Shown here one piece after another: positions 42,292 through 53,496 of a DNA stretch of 64,000 nucleotides. Made by a program: the position numbers and the translations under genes. Source of the DNA: Verticillium longisporum (taxonomy: Eukaryota; Ascomycota; Sordariomycetes; Glomerellales; Plectosphaerellaceae). Location: the NCBI GenBank assembly GCA_019188255.1, contig JAETXT010000009.1, positions 2,108,001 through 2,172,000 on the forward strand, in the 5' to 3' direction. Below the pieces are notes generated by a model, which was given only the letters and a program-made list of their open reading frames with translations, had not been told where the DNA came from and did no database searches. Position 1 is the first letter of the stretch, and each line of letters opens with the position of its first letter.

Positions 42292-44494
42292 TTTGGCGAC
42301 TGTATTGATCCAGAACTCGTGCAATGGACGGCGAGATTGTGAGGATGAAGAGCGAGGGGCATGAGGATGGGTTGCGAATGGAAGGTCAGGCGACGCATAC
42401 CATCGGCCCTCGGCAGGGTGAGGGGCCCCGGCATACACAGCTCTTGTTTGCGTGACAGCTGCTGCCAGTTGTGAACATGCATCCCTCACCTCCATTTGAA
42501 CTGCAAGGAATGTGAATCTTTTCTTCGGCGTGTCGCTCCCCCAAGTTGCGCGTGTTAGCAAGGTAAAGGTGTAGCTCGGATTTCAAAGGCAGACGTGTCT
42601 CTGGGTAGAAACTCCCACCTGTCTGTGTTTCAATGACGTCCAGCCGACTCGACAGCCAGGGTACAGCCGGGTCATAGTAATGAACCTAGGGCGCACCCGA
42701 AGACCGTAGAACAATGAACGGCCGGGGGGGCAGCCTTGTCATATCGTCAGAGTTGGATTAAGGTACCTTAAGTTTACGATGTAGTTTGGCCATGTCCTAT
42801 GTATTGGCCACCTTGAGGATGGAGGTGAGAAAGTCAATACTGGGGTCTCTCGGGACCCCAGAGTCTCCACCGTACAAAGATTGAAAGCTTCGTTAGCCAC
42901 AGTTTCGTTCGCAAAGGTTATTGCCTTATAGAAGGGTGTAGGTCTAACAGCAACGAAACGCCCAATCCTCCCCCAGTAGGCTAGATGGCCGTCGGGACAT
43001 ATGTCTGTGGCACACGACGACCAACAAGGGTATGCCTTGTTTCAGGCAAGGAGTCGAGCGAAAGCTATGGACCGAGGCTTGGAACATGTCGGGCTTTGTC
43101 GAAGTATAATGATGCATGCTCCCAAAAAAAAAATTGGCTATTGCTGTGATACCCGCCCATTAATTCGATTCATGAACATGAGGCATGACAGATGCAGAAA
43201 TGAAGCCGCTGTACGGGCTTACCACCTAGGGGCCTCGCTGACTTACACGACGTTTGAACAAAGACGAGGGGAGCAGTGTGTGAGGGAGAACCCAAAGCAC
43301 AGTGTATCCACTGACGTCCACCACAGCCAATTGGGGGGTGCTCAGTGCCCGACAGAACATGCTTTCAGCCCTACGAGAGGGGCCTTCAGCCCTATGGTTG
43401 CTGGAGGCGTCCTGTGTTCTTGGCGGATGCCATCAACGTACGTGCAGTTCAGTTATTGCAGGCCATTCAATGGTATGGCTCTCTGGACAACCCTGTGGGA
43501 GTCCAGATTCCGTCACGAAGGTCGTTCTGGCTTCAATGGTCACCCCAGCGCCTTCCTTTGCCCGCCTGAAAGCGCCTGACCCTGCCGGCGAATGCCTCTT
43601 CAGTGATGACCCAGCATCCTTCATGGCCCCATTACCCCATAGTCGGAGATAGAGCCAGCTGCCATGGGCCAAGGTCTGCAAATGTTATTTAATCTTTTCT
43701 GCTGATTTTCTCTCTTTCTCTTTTGGTTTTTCTTGGTTGGAGAAGGCTTCTCGACGAGTCCCACCCCGACCTCTGCGGGTAGGTAGCCCGGGCCATGACG
43801 ATAGCTCTTTCCCCCCATGGCCATTGGAAAGTCTTGTGTCCATACTACAAGTCCGTAAACAGCTGCCTGCGCCATGTCCCCTCAGTAACTCTACCCAGCT
43901 ACCATTTGGGTGCTGCATGCGCCAGAATGACTTTTTCCCATGGACATGGCTGGACCGCCATCTGTCCCATCTGTCCCATCAGCAATGGCATGGGACCAGA
44001 ACAATCAGAGCTTCATCCGATATGGCTTTTTCACTTTATGGAATCCCAACTTGATGCTCAACCTTTATGGCTCTGCTCATGATATTTAAAGGGCGGCCGC
44101 CTGGGTGTCCCCCGGCACTCCCGTGAATATTTCCATCCCTTCTACATGTACACATTGATCACATTGTCAGCTACAGTCAGTCACGATCCAGTCTTCTGGC
44201 AGTACACATCAAGCATCGAACAAGGCAGATACTCCGTTTTACGAAGCCTTCAAACATAATAAGCCCTCGAGCTTCTTCTTCTTCTTGACACACATTCTAC
44301 ATACCACCCCCGGTAGCTCTCCTGCGAGAAGCCAGTGCCTATCATATTACATACACAGTCGCTTCAAGTCAAAGACATTCATCCCAAGATATTCATCCCA
44401 AGACATCCATCCCAAGACATCAACTCCAAGGTAAAGAGTCATTTCATACCTAATTGGCTCTCCATACTAATAACAAGACACTAGACTCTATAAG
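42292..44494. other. 2.2-kb intergenic region upstream of two divergent genes
   Basis: A palindromic TTAAGGTACCTTAA element lies at 42756-42769. A 7-bp-stem hairpin, TGGGGTCTCTCGGGACCCCA, is at about 42841-42860. The 192-codon frame at 43001-43579 has no recognisable feature and uneven composition, so I do not call it. A TATTTAAA near 44083 may serve the downstream gene, whose leader holds a 14-bp repeat. Confidence 0.45.
44374..44429. repeat. 14-bp tandem repeat in the leader of the Zn2Cys6-like gene
   Basis: Four units of the form GACATTCATCCCAA begin at 44374, 44388, 44402 and 44416, each with one to three changes. A likely 5'-UTR intron follows at once (GTAAAG at 44431 to CACTAG at about 44485, with ACTAATAAC as branch region), ten bases before the start codon. 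Confidence 0.7.
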
Positions 44495-46282
44495 ATGAAC
44501 AGCAATCAGTTCTGGGAGGCCAATGGCCAGGCCGACGCCAATGCGCAGTTGACTGGCCTTGGTCTTCCAGCAGAGTGGAACACAACGCCCGAGGGATTCA
44601 ATCCCAACACTTACACTCCAGTGGGCAACATGAACCCACTGAGCATGAACCCGCATCTCAATGCGGCATTTGCCTCTACGCCATCTCAGGCCTATAGCTC
44701 AAGGCCAACCATGCCCCAAGGCAGCATGGCCATGTCCTATAACAACGTGGCACCACAGGGCAACATGGTGCTTCAAGACACCACCATGTCCCAGGGTAAC
44801 ATGGTGCCTCAAGGCAACATGATGATACCCCAGGGCAATATGGCACCTCAGCCAAGCTTCTTGCATGTCCCTGCACAGGGTCTTTCATCCCCCCTTGGCC
44901 CCACGAACAACCAAGCCCAAGACTATTCTTACCAGCAGCGCAGGGCCGAATACAACGCAGCGGTGCAGACACAGCGTCAAGAATTTCAGCGGGCGAACAA
45001 GACGAACCGCAGCAGACCCAACCGGCGCAGGTTGCAGGCTCGCATTGAAAACAATAGGCAAAGCCAGTCGATTCCAGCTGGGCTCCCTGAAGGGCTAATT
45101 GACAGTCCGGTCGCTTCTGCGGTGGTTGCTGGTCCGGTGGCGGCTGCTGGTCCGGTGGCAGCTGCTGGTCCGGTGGTTGAAACCACGGGCCAAGATCCAG
45201 GCCAAGACGTCGACCCCGTGGCCGGGCTTGAGAGCCTCTTCGGTAAGGGCGAGTCTGGGGGTCTCTTTGGTGAGGGCGAGTTTGGGGGTCTCTTTGGTGA
45301 GGGCGACTTTGAGAACCTGTTTGGCGACGACGAGCTCGAGGCCTTCTTTGGCGAGTCGGGCGGTGAACCTGACACTAGTACCGCCACTGCCGGCGCGGCC
45401 GTGCGGGCTCCTAGCCCACGCTCTCTGGCCTTCTTGAGCAGCCTCCCCAGCCTACCCGCCATAGTAAGTGAGAGCGTGCCCGAGCGAACCCCGGTGGCTA
45501 CGTCACCGGCAACGCTCAGCGAAAGCACGAGCCCTGGGACCGAGCAGCCTGCCAAAAAGCGAAGAACTAAGATTGGCAGCCAGTCGTGCGAGATGTGCAG
45601 GAAGTCTAGAAAGGCCTGCCACCGCCAAGAGAACACCTACTCGTGCGTCCGTTGCCACACAGCAGGCATGCCGTGCAACAAGTTTGACCCCAACGCGGCC
45701 AAGCCCTCAGACGGACGCACGAACAATACTGTGCAGCGCAACCATCAGCGCATCTACGACGAGGGCCGCAGCGTCATTGAGAAGCTGTGGAAGACGCTCG
45801 CTGCTATTGTGCCCCAAAGCGCGAATGAGGCGCCCGAACTCGTGGCGCGCCGCCTGGCTCTCGCGCAGGCCATCCAAGCACGCATGCCGACGAACAATGT
45901 TGAGAGCTGGGTTCCCATTACAGACATGGAAATTGAGGCCCTCGGCCTAGCCATGTATGGTATCAACTTCAGGCCTGACTGTTTCAGCATCGTGGGTGGT
46001 TCTCGCTCCCATGTCGAGCGTCCCTCGCGTTGCGAAAAGCTCGTTGAGGAGCGCAAGGCTTGTCATGACCTTGTAGACAAGGTCAGCCGCTTTGTTACGG
46101 CTCTGGTAGACTGCATTGGGTATGCGGCCGACCCAAGCAGCATTGACTGGTTGCCGACGCATGTCGCGAATCTCCTTAATATCCCTCGCTACGAGGAACA
46201 GCATTTCTCGTGCGATCACTCTCTCTCGCTTGCCTTCAAGAAGCACCTTGGCAACATTGCCAACAATGCAGCCACTGCCTAA
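44495..46282 (+). CDS. Zn2Cys6-like nuclear protein with repeat-rich N-terminal half
   Basis: Single open frame of 595 residues. Residues 75-130 are Met/Gln/Asn-rich repeats (QGNMV, SQGNMVPQGNMM). A VAAAGP repeat follows near residues 212-228. Then come three to four acidic-aromatic repeats (GGLFGEGEFGGLFGEGDFEN through LFGDDELEAFFGE, about residues 246-290), which look like a transactivation region. After a basic KKRRTK there is a cysteine cluster at about residues 365-393: CEMC, six residues, C, ten residues, CVRC, six residues, C. That spacing fits a Zn2Cys6 fungal DNA-binding domain. Its place in the middle of the protein is unusual, as is the missing classical fungal transcription-factor middle homology domain. 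The C-terminus has two helical segments. Function and target genes are unknown. Confidence 0.75.
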   Translation: MNSNQFWEANGQADANAQLTGLGLPAEWNTTPEGFNPNTYTPVGNMNPLSMNPHLNAAFASTPSQAYSSRPTMPQGSMAMSYNNVAPQGNMVLQDTTMSQGNMVPQGNMMIPQGNMAPQPSFLHVPAQGLSSPLGPTNNQAQDYSYQQRRAEYNAAVQTQRQEFQRANKTNRSRPNRRRLQARIENNRQSQSIPAGLPEGLIDSPVASAVVAGPVAAAGPVAAAGPVVETTGQDPGQDVDPVAGLESLFGKGESGGLFGEGEFGGLFGEGDFENLFGDDELEAFFGESGGEPDTSTATAGAAVRAPSPRSLAFLSSLPSLPAIVSESVPERTPVATSPATLSESTSPGTEQPAKKRRTKIGSQSCEMCRKSRKACHRQENTYSCVRCHTAGMPCNKFDPNAAKPSDGRTNNTVQRNHQRIYDEGRSVIEKLWKTLAAIVPQSANEAPELVARRLALAQAIQARMPTNNVESWVPITDMEIEALGLAMYGINFRPDCFSIVGGSRSHVERPSRCEKLVEERKACHDLVDKVSRFVTALVDCIGYAADPSSIDWLPTHVANLLNIPRYEEQHFSCDHSLSLAFKKHLGNIANNAATA

Positions 46283-46824
46283 GAGGCCCCCAAGCTTGAT
46301 GGGGTGGCAGGAAGAGAAATGACATTTTCTTTTTGTGATAGAGCGAGGCGTTTGGTGGGCTTGCTTGGGAGTTGACACTTGTCCTCCGTGTATTCTGTCT
46401 TTGAGAAAGCAAGGCGAGCGAGCGAGAACTGCATTCTTCGGCTCTCTGTTACAGTACGATGGCGAGCATTTGGACCTCACTTGAGCAGTGAGTAGAGAGG
46501 CGGATTGCATACCCCCAGGGTCGGCGTTGAGCGTACCCGACGAATGACCGGGATGATTGAATGACTGAACGAATGGATGATTCATGAGCAGTATGACTAG
46601 ATGAGACAATATGGAAAGGATTCGCCAAACTCCCATCTTATATGCATTGAATGTGACTTGTGATGTGAAATATGCCTCCTGCCTGTTGGGCGAAAAGAGG
46701 AACGGATGCCTGGCTGCGACGTAGAATGCCAACTGCTGGGTCGTGCTATACCGCGTGTAGTAGCATGACACGAGATGTGAAAAGAATTCATACTGCTGCG
46801 TTTGAGTACACGCCGCGTCCCCCT
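46283..46824. other. Intergenic: convergent 3' ends
   Basis: This 542-base stretch separates the Zn2Cys6-like gene and the DUF2470 gene. It contains short GAATGA-type reiterations near 46550-46590. No coding or RNA gene seen. Confidence 0.45.
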
Positions 46825-47511
46825 TTAGTGACTCGCCGCGGCCTTTTCCTTCCGCTTCTCGGCGAGGACACTGTCGAGGCGCATAAAGGCACACACGCCC
46901 TCGAAGAAGGTCGTGCCGACCCACTGCCACCAGAGCAGGCTCCCGGGATCGACACCGTGGGGCACGAGTCTCGAGCGGTGCATCCACCACACCTCACCGA
47001 GGTGGATGCCGACGACGGGCCAGAAGATGGCCTTGACGAGCCAGCGGTAGGAGCGCGGCCCGCCGGGAAAGACGGCCTGGAGGACCCTCCAGAAGGGGGT
47101 GCCGGGCATGACGAAGGCGAGGGTGGCGTAGCTGAGGAAGTAGACGGCGACGGCGGCGAAGACGACAATGTCGAAGCCGCGCGGGGGCTCATAGGCCGTG
47201 ATGTAGACGTCGCGGATGCCGAGGGCCTTGCGGGCGCCGGCGCCCATGGCGATGACGCGGCTGCGGGCATCGGCGAGGGACGCGAGCGGCGGCGAGAAGG
47301 GGATGACGAACTCGCGGCCGCCGAGCCCGCCGGCGGCGATGATCATGGCGTCGAGGGAGATGTCCTTGAGCCAGGGCGTGGAGGCGGCGCGCGAGGATAG
47401 GTTGGCGTAGTGGCGGAGGTAGTGCGATAGCTCGCGCGAGTGGGCGCGGTTCATGTGTGAGGTGATGCGGTTGCGTGCCACCTCATCGGGGTTCAGATCT
47501 GGGGCAGACAT
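46825..47511 (-). CDS. DUF2470 integral membrane protein
   Basis: Intronless minus-strand gene of 228 residues from the Met at 47511; an in-frame Met at 47580 would add 23 residues without family features. The N-terminal ~95 residues are a DUF2470 domain, starting NRITSHMNRAHSRELSHYLR and running to LGIRDVYITAYEPP. Three hydrophobic helices follow (FDIVVFAAVAVYFLSYATLA; VKAIFWPVVGIHLGEVWW; WWQWVGTTFFEGVCAFMRLD). DUF2470 is related to the C-terminal part of heme-utilisation/pyridoxamine-oxidase-like proteins. The fusion to membrane helices is the standard fungal form; its function is unknown. Confidence 0.85.
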   Translation of the reverse strand: MSAPDLNPDEVARNRITSHMNRAHSRELSHYLRHYANLSSRAASTPWLKDISLDAMIIAAGGLGGREFVIPFSPPLASLADARSRVIAMGAGARKALGIRDVYITAYEPPRGFDIVVFAAVAVYFLSYATLAFVMPGTPFWRVLQAVFPGGPRSYRWLVKAIFWPVVGIHLGEVWWMHRSRLVPHGVDPGSLLWWQWVGTTFFEGVCAFMRLDSVLAEKRKEKAAASH

Positions 47512-48187
47512 GACTATTCGTGGCGGGACTTCAAGGGGACACTTGGCGGCGGGTGAAGCTGTTGGCGATGTATGATTCATGTAGAAATTGAGGCTCGGTC
47601 GGAGTTTCCATCAAAAGTGTGTCGATGTCGTGATACGATGCAGTGCAGCGTGTGTTAGGTAATCACGCCAGGGACCTCCTTCCCCCTGTGGCGGCCCCTG
47701 TGATGGCCCCTGCCACATGCCTTGTCGTGCTCCTGCTTCGGGTGCCTCGGCCTTTCTGTACTGCTGTGGTGCCTCGGACCTTGACCCCAAAGCAACCTCG
47801 TCACCGAGCAAACGAAACCTTGTTGGAACAACCCTACATCGACCATATATACCTTAGGTAGGTACCTTGGGTTCAAAAGCTTTTGCCCAGCAAGGCCATC
47901 ATCCGCTTGCTCGTCAAACACTGTCCATCGCGATTCCCGTTGAAGATATGCACATGGCAGCGGCACCACACGAAGGAATACCTACACCATGAGATGCATC
48001 ATTTCTACAGTCTCGCCAGCGATATCTAATGTCAGGTGGTATCTCAAGAAGCGAATCATTCCTGTCGGCGCCCAGCCATACAAATGAAAACCCAAGACCC
48101 GCCGCCCTTCAGCACCAAACGCCAAACCATGCTCTTGCCAACGGCATGATTACCACTGAATGCCATGTCGACTGTACGCCGACTTTA
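47512..48187. other. Intergenic: DUF2470 promoter and receptor 3' end
   Basis: This 676-base stretch holds a CCTTAGGTAGGTACCTTGGG element at 47851-47870, some 340 bases upstream of the DUF2470 start. The right part is probably the 3' UTR of the receptor gene. No ORF with family features. Confidence 0.5.
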
Positions 48188-49992
48188 TCACATTTGAGAA
48201 GGCCTTCGTCCCTGTGGAACATAACCTGATTCCGAATCCACCGTCGTCGTTGTGTGCACATGAATCCCCGACTCCATCGAACTGTGTCGGTCCTGGTCAG
48301 CCGCGGCGTCCCTCCACGAGGACGGAGTTGCGCCAATCTCGGTCTGGACGTCCCCCTTCAGCTTGTCACCCAGCTCGAGTTCGCTTTCGTTCATCTGCCC
48401 CTTGCCGCCCACCCTGAAAAGCTTGAAACGGGACTCGGGGACTGCCGGGCGACCTGATAGACCCGAAACCGAGTTTCTGTACGTTGCATCGCTGTATTTT
48501 CCAGAACGCAGATCTGTCGAGTCGCCAGACGCCTGCTTCTTACTGCCGAATGAGAATCCGTACTTGCTCGTGAGGGTGCCGAGCACATCCGGAACGACGC
48601 GGTTCACGAGCATGCGTATGGCCGGCAACGACGTCACAAGCAGCGACACAGAGACCTCGAGACCCGTCCAAATCAGTGTATCTGTGTAATCCCAGGTTGG
48701 GTTCGTGGACCGCGCAAAATGCACAATGTACTGCAGGCGAATGCAGGAGGTAATGAGGATGAAGACCCCTAGGCTGAACATGATCACGATGCCCACTTTG
48801 GAGCGCCACGACATGTTAAGGCCAAAGAGCAGCGGAAGAGGCAGCACAAGGATGATGACGTCCTGTGCGATACTGAAGCCTGCTGCCGTGTATACGAGCG
48901 TATTGACGTTGAGGCAGCGGAACGAGCCGAACGTTCCCTTCCACCCTAGCCAGTTGTACTCGATGGGAGAGCACTGGAAGATCTGCAGGAACACAAAGAC
49001 TGTCGTCGACATGCCGATAAAGATCATAACCGAGTACGTAATGATCCGAAATACCCGGTTCGGGAAAATGCGCAGGAAGAAGCAGAGGATCGATAACTTG
49101 GCGAGTGACAAGCAAATGACGTAGAAGCTTTCGTCGATGTAGAAGAGCTGATATCATTTAGTAGTCGCGCTCTTTTCGGCCACCGGAGGACCATGCAAGA
49201 GAAGAGAACCTACTTTGAGACACTGCGTCAAGTCGTCGGCATCAACAGTCCATATGTCAACGCCAAAGCATGATATGCCAACTAGAATGCAATCGTCAGC
49301 TTTTTGCCTCAACAAACACTCCGAAACTACACACTGTGCTGTCCCAAGATGAGAAAGGGCGTGTTCATGATCTATGCAATGTCAGTCCGTCAATTCTCCG
49401 GCCAGAATTCGCGCTGACATACAACGCAGACCAGCATGATCCAGTCGTCTGCCTCGAATCGATGGACAATGCTGTAGCGCGAGTAGAGTCGCAGCCAGAC
49501 GGAAAACCACGCAGGAACCTCGATGATGAGCGGTACCAAAAGGTCCGACTTGCGTGAGCGAACTGGGCGCTGACACGCCTCTGCTTCCACCCTTGCGACC
49601 TCTTTAGTTCAGTCAGTCGGTCGATTCATCTCCTGACGGCCTCCATAGTCGGAACACACCTATGCCTTCCAAGGCATTTGTACACCTCTCCGTCACGCAT
49701 TTTTCTGTGGCCCTGTGCAGATCAACGTCGGTGCAGATGCACGTAGAGTTCGTGAGACTGCCACATGCCGATAAAGGCACTTGCTCCAGGATGCAGCTCA
49801 GCTAAAAGCAGACAGTATCAGTCAAAGTTCGTCGAATTCTAAATCGTCACGATGAGAGAAGAGGGGCCTTGAACGTACGCCACATTGTGGTATCCTGTCA
49901 ACAAAACTGAAAAGATCCGGGGCTTGTGCTTGGCAGGCGACCATCGGAGCCACCGCCAGTAGCAGTAATGGTGAGAGATGTGCGAACCTCAT
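48188..49992 (-). CDS. CFEM-domain, PTH11-type seven-helix receptor
   Basis: Six minus-strand exons, 49992-49879, 49801-49660, 49601-49423, 49371-49335, 49281-49214 and 49147-48188, give 499 residues with every phase consistent. Exon 1 encodes a signal peptide (MRFAHLSPLLLLAVAPMVAC) and the start of a CFEM domain (LFSFVDRIPQCG). Exon 2 carries its cysteines (LSCILEQVPLSACGSLTNST, CICTDVDLHRATEKC, ERC). Exons 3-6 hold the membrane region; recognisable pieces are PVRSRKSDLLVPLIIEVPAW, RFEADDWIMLVC, GVDIWTVDADDLTQCLK, FYIDESFYVICLSLAKLSIL and WTGLEVSVSLLVTSLPAIRM. The C-terminal ~130 residues are a Ser-rich cytosolic tail. Family members include Magnaporthe Pth11, a surface-sensing receptor; the ligand here is unknown. 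An upstream in-frame Met at 50034 would hide the signal peptide. Confidence 0.9.
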
Positions 49993-52900
49993 CCTTTCGA
50001 TCGGTGGTAGCCGCAGCTCTCGAGGAGCGTACACAACGGCTTGTGGTAACGAGAACCTTTGATACGCGAGTCTCTATTACAAGTGGTAAAAGGCGTGTTG
50101 GTCGGTCGTCATGGTTGCTTTCGGAAACTGATGAACGAAGTTGGGGTGAACGGCTCAAAAGGCCCACGAAGCGAGCGGTCCGTCGCCATATAAACTTAGA
50201 CTACACAGTCTACTGTTGAAACATGACACAAACTGTGCAAGACCCAACAGTATGGGCAGGACAGGACGCCCCTAGGGAGGAAAAGAGTTTCCATCGTCCA
50301 TTAAGCCTGGACCGAGCCGTTCATTCTCCGCCAGTGCGCGGGCCTGTGAGTGCTCTGACCTGACTCTTGTCGACTCTCCACCACACACTCCATGTTCCAG
50401 CACGATTCGGCGGGGAAGCCCGACTGTACCAACACGGCCTGGTGGGACACCCCTGATGACGACCCCACGATGGCACGGGAGCTCTCAGCTATGGGACGGT
50501 CAAAACTAAGAGACGGTAGCGTGGCCTGCATGGTCTCCGACTGATAGCAACAGGGCAACGAAGGAAGCCGTATGGCTTAGACTGACTAGTGCGCAGGCAG
50601 GGATGGATGATGGGCAAAATGCTGAAGACTACGTTTTCTGGCCATCTTCGTCCAACCTGACGGCTCCCCTGTTGACCCTGTGGCCCAAGACTAAAGTGGC
50701 GACGACCAAATTAAGTCGCGGCGGCTTAGTGCATGTCTCGTCGCACCGGTCGGAGGAGCGGGCTTGCTGGTGGTGCCTGAAACCTTGCTCACGCTTTCGA
50801 AGTAGCACAGCAGGAAAGGGCTGCCTATCCGGTTGGAGGCATGGGAATGGCCACGATGAAGAGGGTGGTCCTTCGCAAGCCTCGCCCTTGCTTGCATCGC
50901 TTTAGTGCTTCGAGAACACTTGAAGCTGCAGTGATCTGCCCGTCAAGACTCTCTCAACGTTTCTTTTGTTCTCCCTGACGTGCGCCATCCCTGAAGCCGG
51001 GTGGACGGGATCAGAGTGCCCGTGTGCAGCCAAGCATGACCATGCAGCACTGGCCTCTTCGTTGGTCTAGTCTCGCCACACGATCGATCCCCCGTTGAGA
51101 CTGGGGCGATGAAAGCCACGCAGGTTGGAAGAACCGTGCGTGCCAGGAGCACCCTCTTTACAGCTCCGATCCTTGCAGAAGAACATTAACAGACTGCTCA
51201 TTCATTGATCTGGCGACCAGACCGAGCGACAGCATAGATTCCGGATTCCCAGTCATGCCCAACAACAGGCTCCCGTCCACGGCGCAAATCCACTCAGCTG
51301 GCAAGGCGACAACGGGACCCTTGGCGCAGCGCGAGTGACGGCGACCTGCTGTTTCGTCAAGCACCCTGGCGCCGGTCAGCTCCTCTTCCATAACTTGCTA
51401 AGCCATGCTCTACGCTTTGGCCTCGATGAAATTTGCCCACAGGCGAGCGCACGCAGTGACCAGGCCTTCGTGAGTAGAGTTCACAGCGAGCGCGGTTGTG
51501 ACACACGAAACTGTTTTCCCGCCGGGCGCAACCATATGCTGGCCCGGGGCCACGGGAGCATTGAACATGGACAATGTTCATGCTCTGCAGACGTTGTACG
51601 AGGGAGGACGTTGTCGTTCATCGATTCGATGGGGTACACCGCGTGGCCCGCACCTCGTGTTGGGAGGTAACTCGCCCGCCAACCGCCAGACCAACGGGAC
51701 TGTGCATTGTGAAGCTCCGGCGTACCACAAGAAGGGGGAGAAGCAGGCAAGGCTGGTGCGGCATGGGGTGGGAGAGCCAAGCGGCCAGCGAATACGGCCC
51801 CTTGTAGCGGGAGGCAGCGCGACCGGCAATCGTGGAGAACCGACCTACCGATTTAGTACGGCCCCAGAGAGATCGACGGCGCCAGCGTGGCCGAATTAGT
51901 ATCCCTAGGGAAACTCACTGCCCCTTTGTGCGAAGTGAGACCTGACTTTGGCCGGCGTAGGTTCGGCGACGGATACCACGGCTGTGAAAAGGAAGGCGGG
52001 AGATGGGCGTCCCGGCAGTTGATGGGTGGTGATGATGGTGTGCATGTGGACGATGATGACTGATATCACGACTCAGTTGTTTGCTTCCGGGCGGGATACG
52101 GTGTGTCATCATTCCGGTAGCGTGGCAAGGCCTTTTTCGGCTTCCCAGATTTGAACAGTAGGATGTGTCAGAGCATTGGGCTACACGGAGGCGCAAAGGG
52201 GCGAGAATCAGTCTGATCTTACAAACAAGCACAGCGACAGGCAAAACCGGCGCGGATTCTACGGCAGCGAACACGGTGAACAGCACAACAAGACAAGCCT
52301 CAGAGGCCAGGCAACAGGCGCAGTCACCGAGACGAAAACTTGCTGTGCAACTCGCACTAGAGTTCGTTGCTTGGGATTCTCCGTGGCGGGCACGGGTGGC
52401 TCTTACGCTCTTCAGACGCGGCGTGTCTGGCACGGACGAGACCAGCGTACTTAGCGCCAGGTGCTAAGAGTTTGGAGCTTGCAGCCACGGGCCCGAGTCA
52501 ACGGTACGGTCAGTGGCAAGACGATATGAGTAGGAATGGAAAATGCAGTGCATCGCAAGGAACATTTAGGTTGCGAAAATGATGCACCGACCGAGGCAGG
52601 TTTTTGCAGAGAATTGGACAGCAAGCAGGTCACGGATAGTGTTGTATATGGTGTTATCTTCAAGATTGGCGACTAGAGATCGCGGGCGAGCCCTTACGCC
52701 CCTTACAGGAAGACACTGCGGATGTCGCTCCTCGCCAAACCAAGTCTCCGTCTCCACGCAGGGTCCGGTTCAAAAGAGGGCGAAGGGAGAGCAAGAGAAG
52801 GGTAAAGTAGCCTCTGAGGAACAGACTCGCTCGATACAGACCATTCGAGGGTTAATGGTCTCGTCCCCTGCGCCACCTCCTCGTGTGCCGGCCTGGCGTC

Positions 52901-53496
52901 GCCCCTCGCAGTTCTGCCTGTTCGCTACCTCGAGTGAGGTCCTTGGCCTGGGAGCTCAGGGTCCGGCATCGCAGCGCTAGCCAAAGACTGCGACAGTCTG
53001 TTTTCTACTCAGGAAGGCCAGCTGACGGACATGGTTTTCTAGGGCTATTTCTCGGCAGCACTTCGTTAGGGCCCTTTTTTTGCATTTACTTTGGTTTGGT
53101 GAATGAGGGGTCTGTGGTTCACAAGGTTTTTGGGCGGAGGGGGATGAGATGGTCCTTGACTCGATGGAGTTCAGGCGCGTTTCTGCCGCCGCCAAAAGGG
53201 ACAGCCGGGTTTGGGGCACCGAATAGGCAGGCTGCGCGAGTGACGTAGAGGGCGCGTTCTCTGGCAGACGCGGCCCAGCAGCTACTGAGAGCTATTGATG
53301 ATTTTTGTAGCTTCGCGGTGTGTTGCGTGGCGGACGGTAGATGGTGTATTCCGGGCTGTGTTGTGACGAGCAAGACGCATTTCAACATGACGCAAGAGAC
53401 GACTCGAGACAACGTGAGGTGAAGAGAGCATATTGAAAAGCGCACGGAAGCGATGCGCAACCGGCTGACTTGTATTATGCCCTTCAGCCGCCCGTG
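49993..53496. other. 3.5-kb gene-free region
   Basis: No conserved protein, tRNA or clear repeat was found between the receptor start and the phosphoesterase stop. Open frames up to 172 codons (for example 51915-52433 minus) overlap one another in several frames and show no family features. The DNA is of average composition, not the AT-rich type expected of heavily RIP-mutated transposons. Confidence 0.4.

Noticed and set aside
42841..42860. 7-bp-stem hairpin TGGGGTCTCTCGGGACCCCA considered as a terminator or regulatory RNA
   Set aside because: It stands alone in fungal intergenic DNA, where hairpin terminators are not used, and no gene ends next to it.
43001..43579. 192-codon plus-strand frame upstream of the Zn2Cys6-like gene
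   Set aside because: Its sequence lacks any domain or signal, and codon use differs from all accepted genes here.
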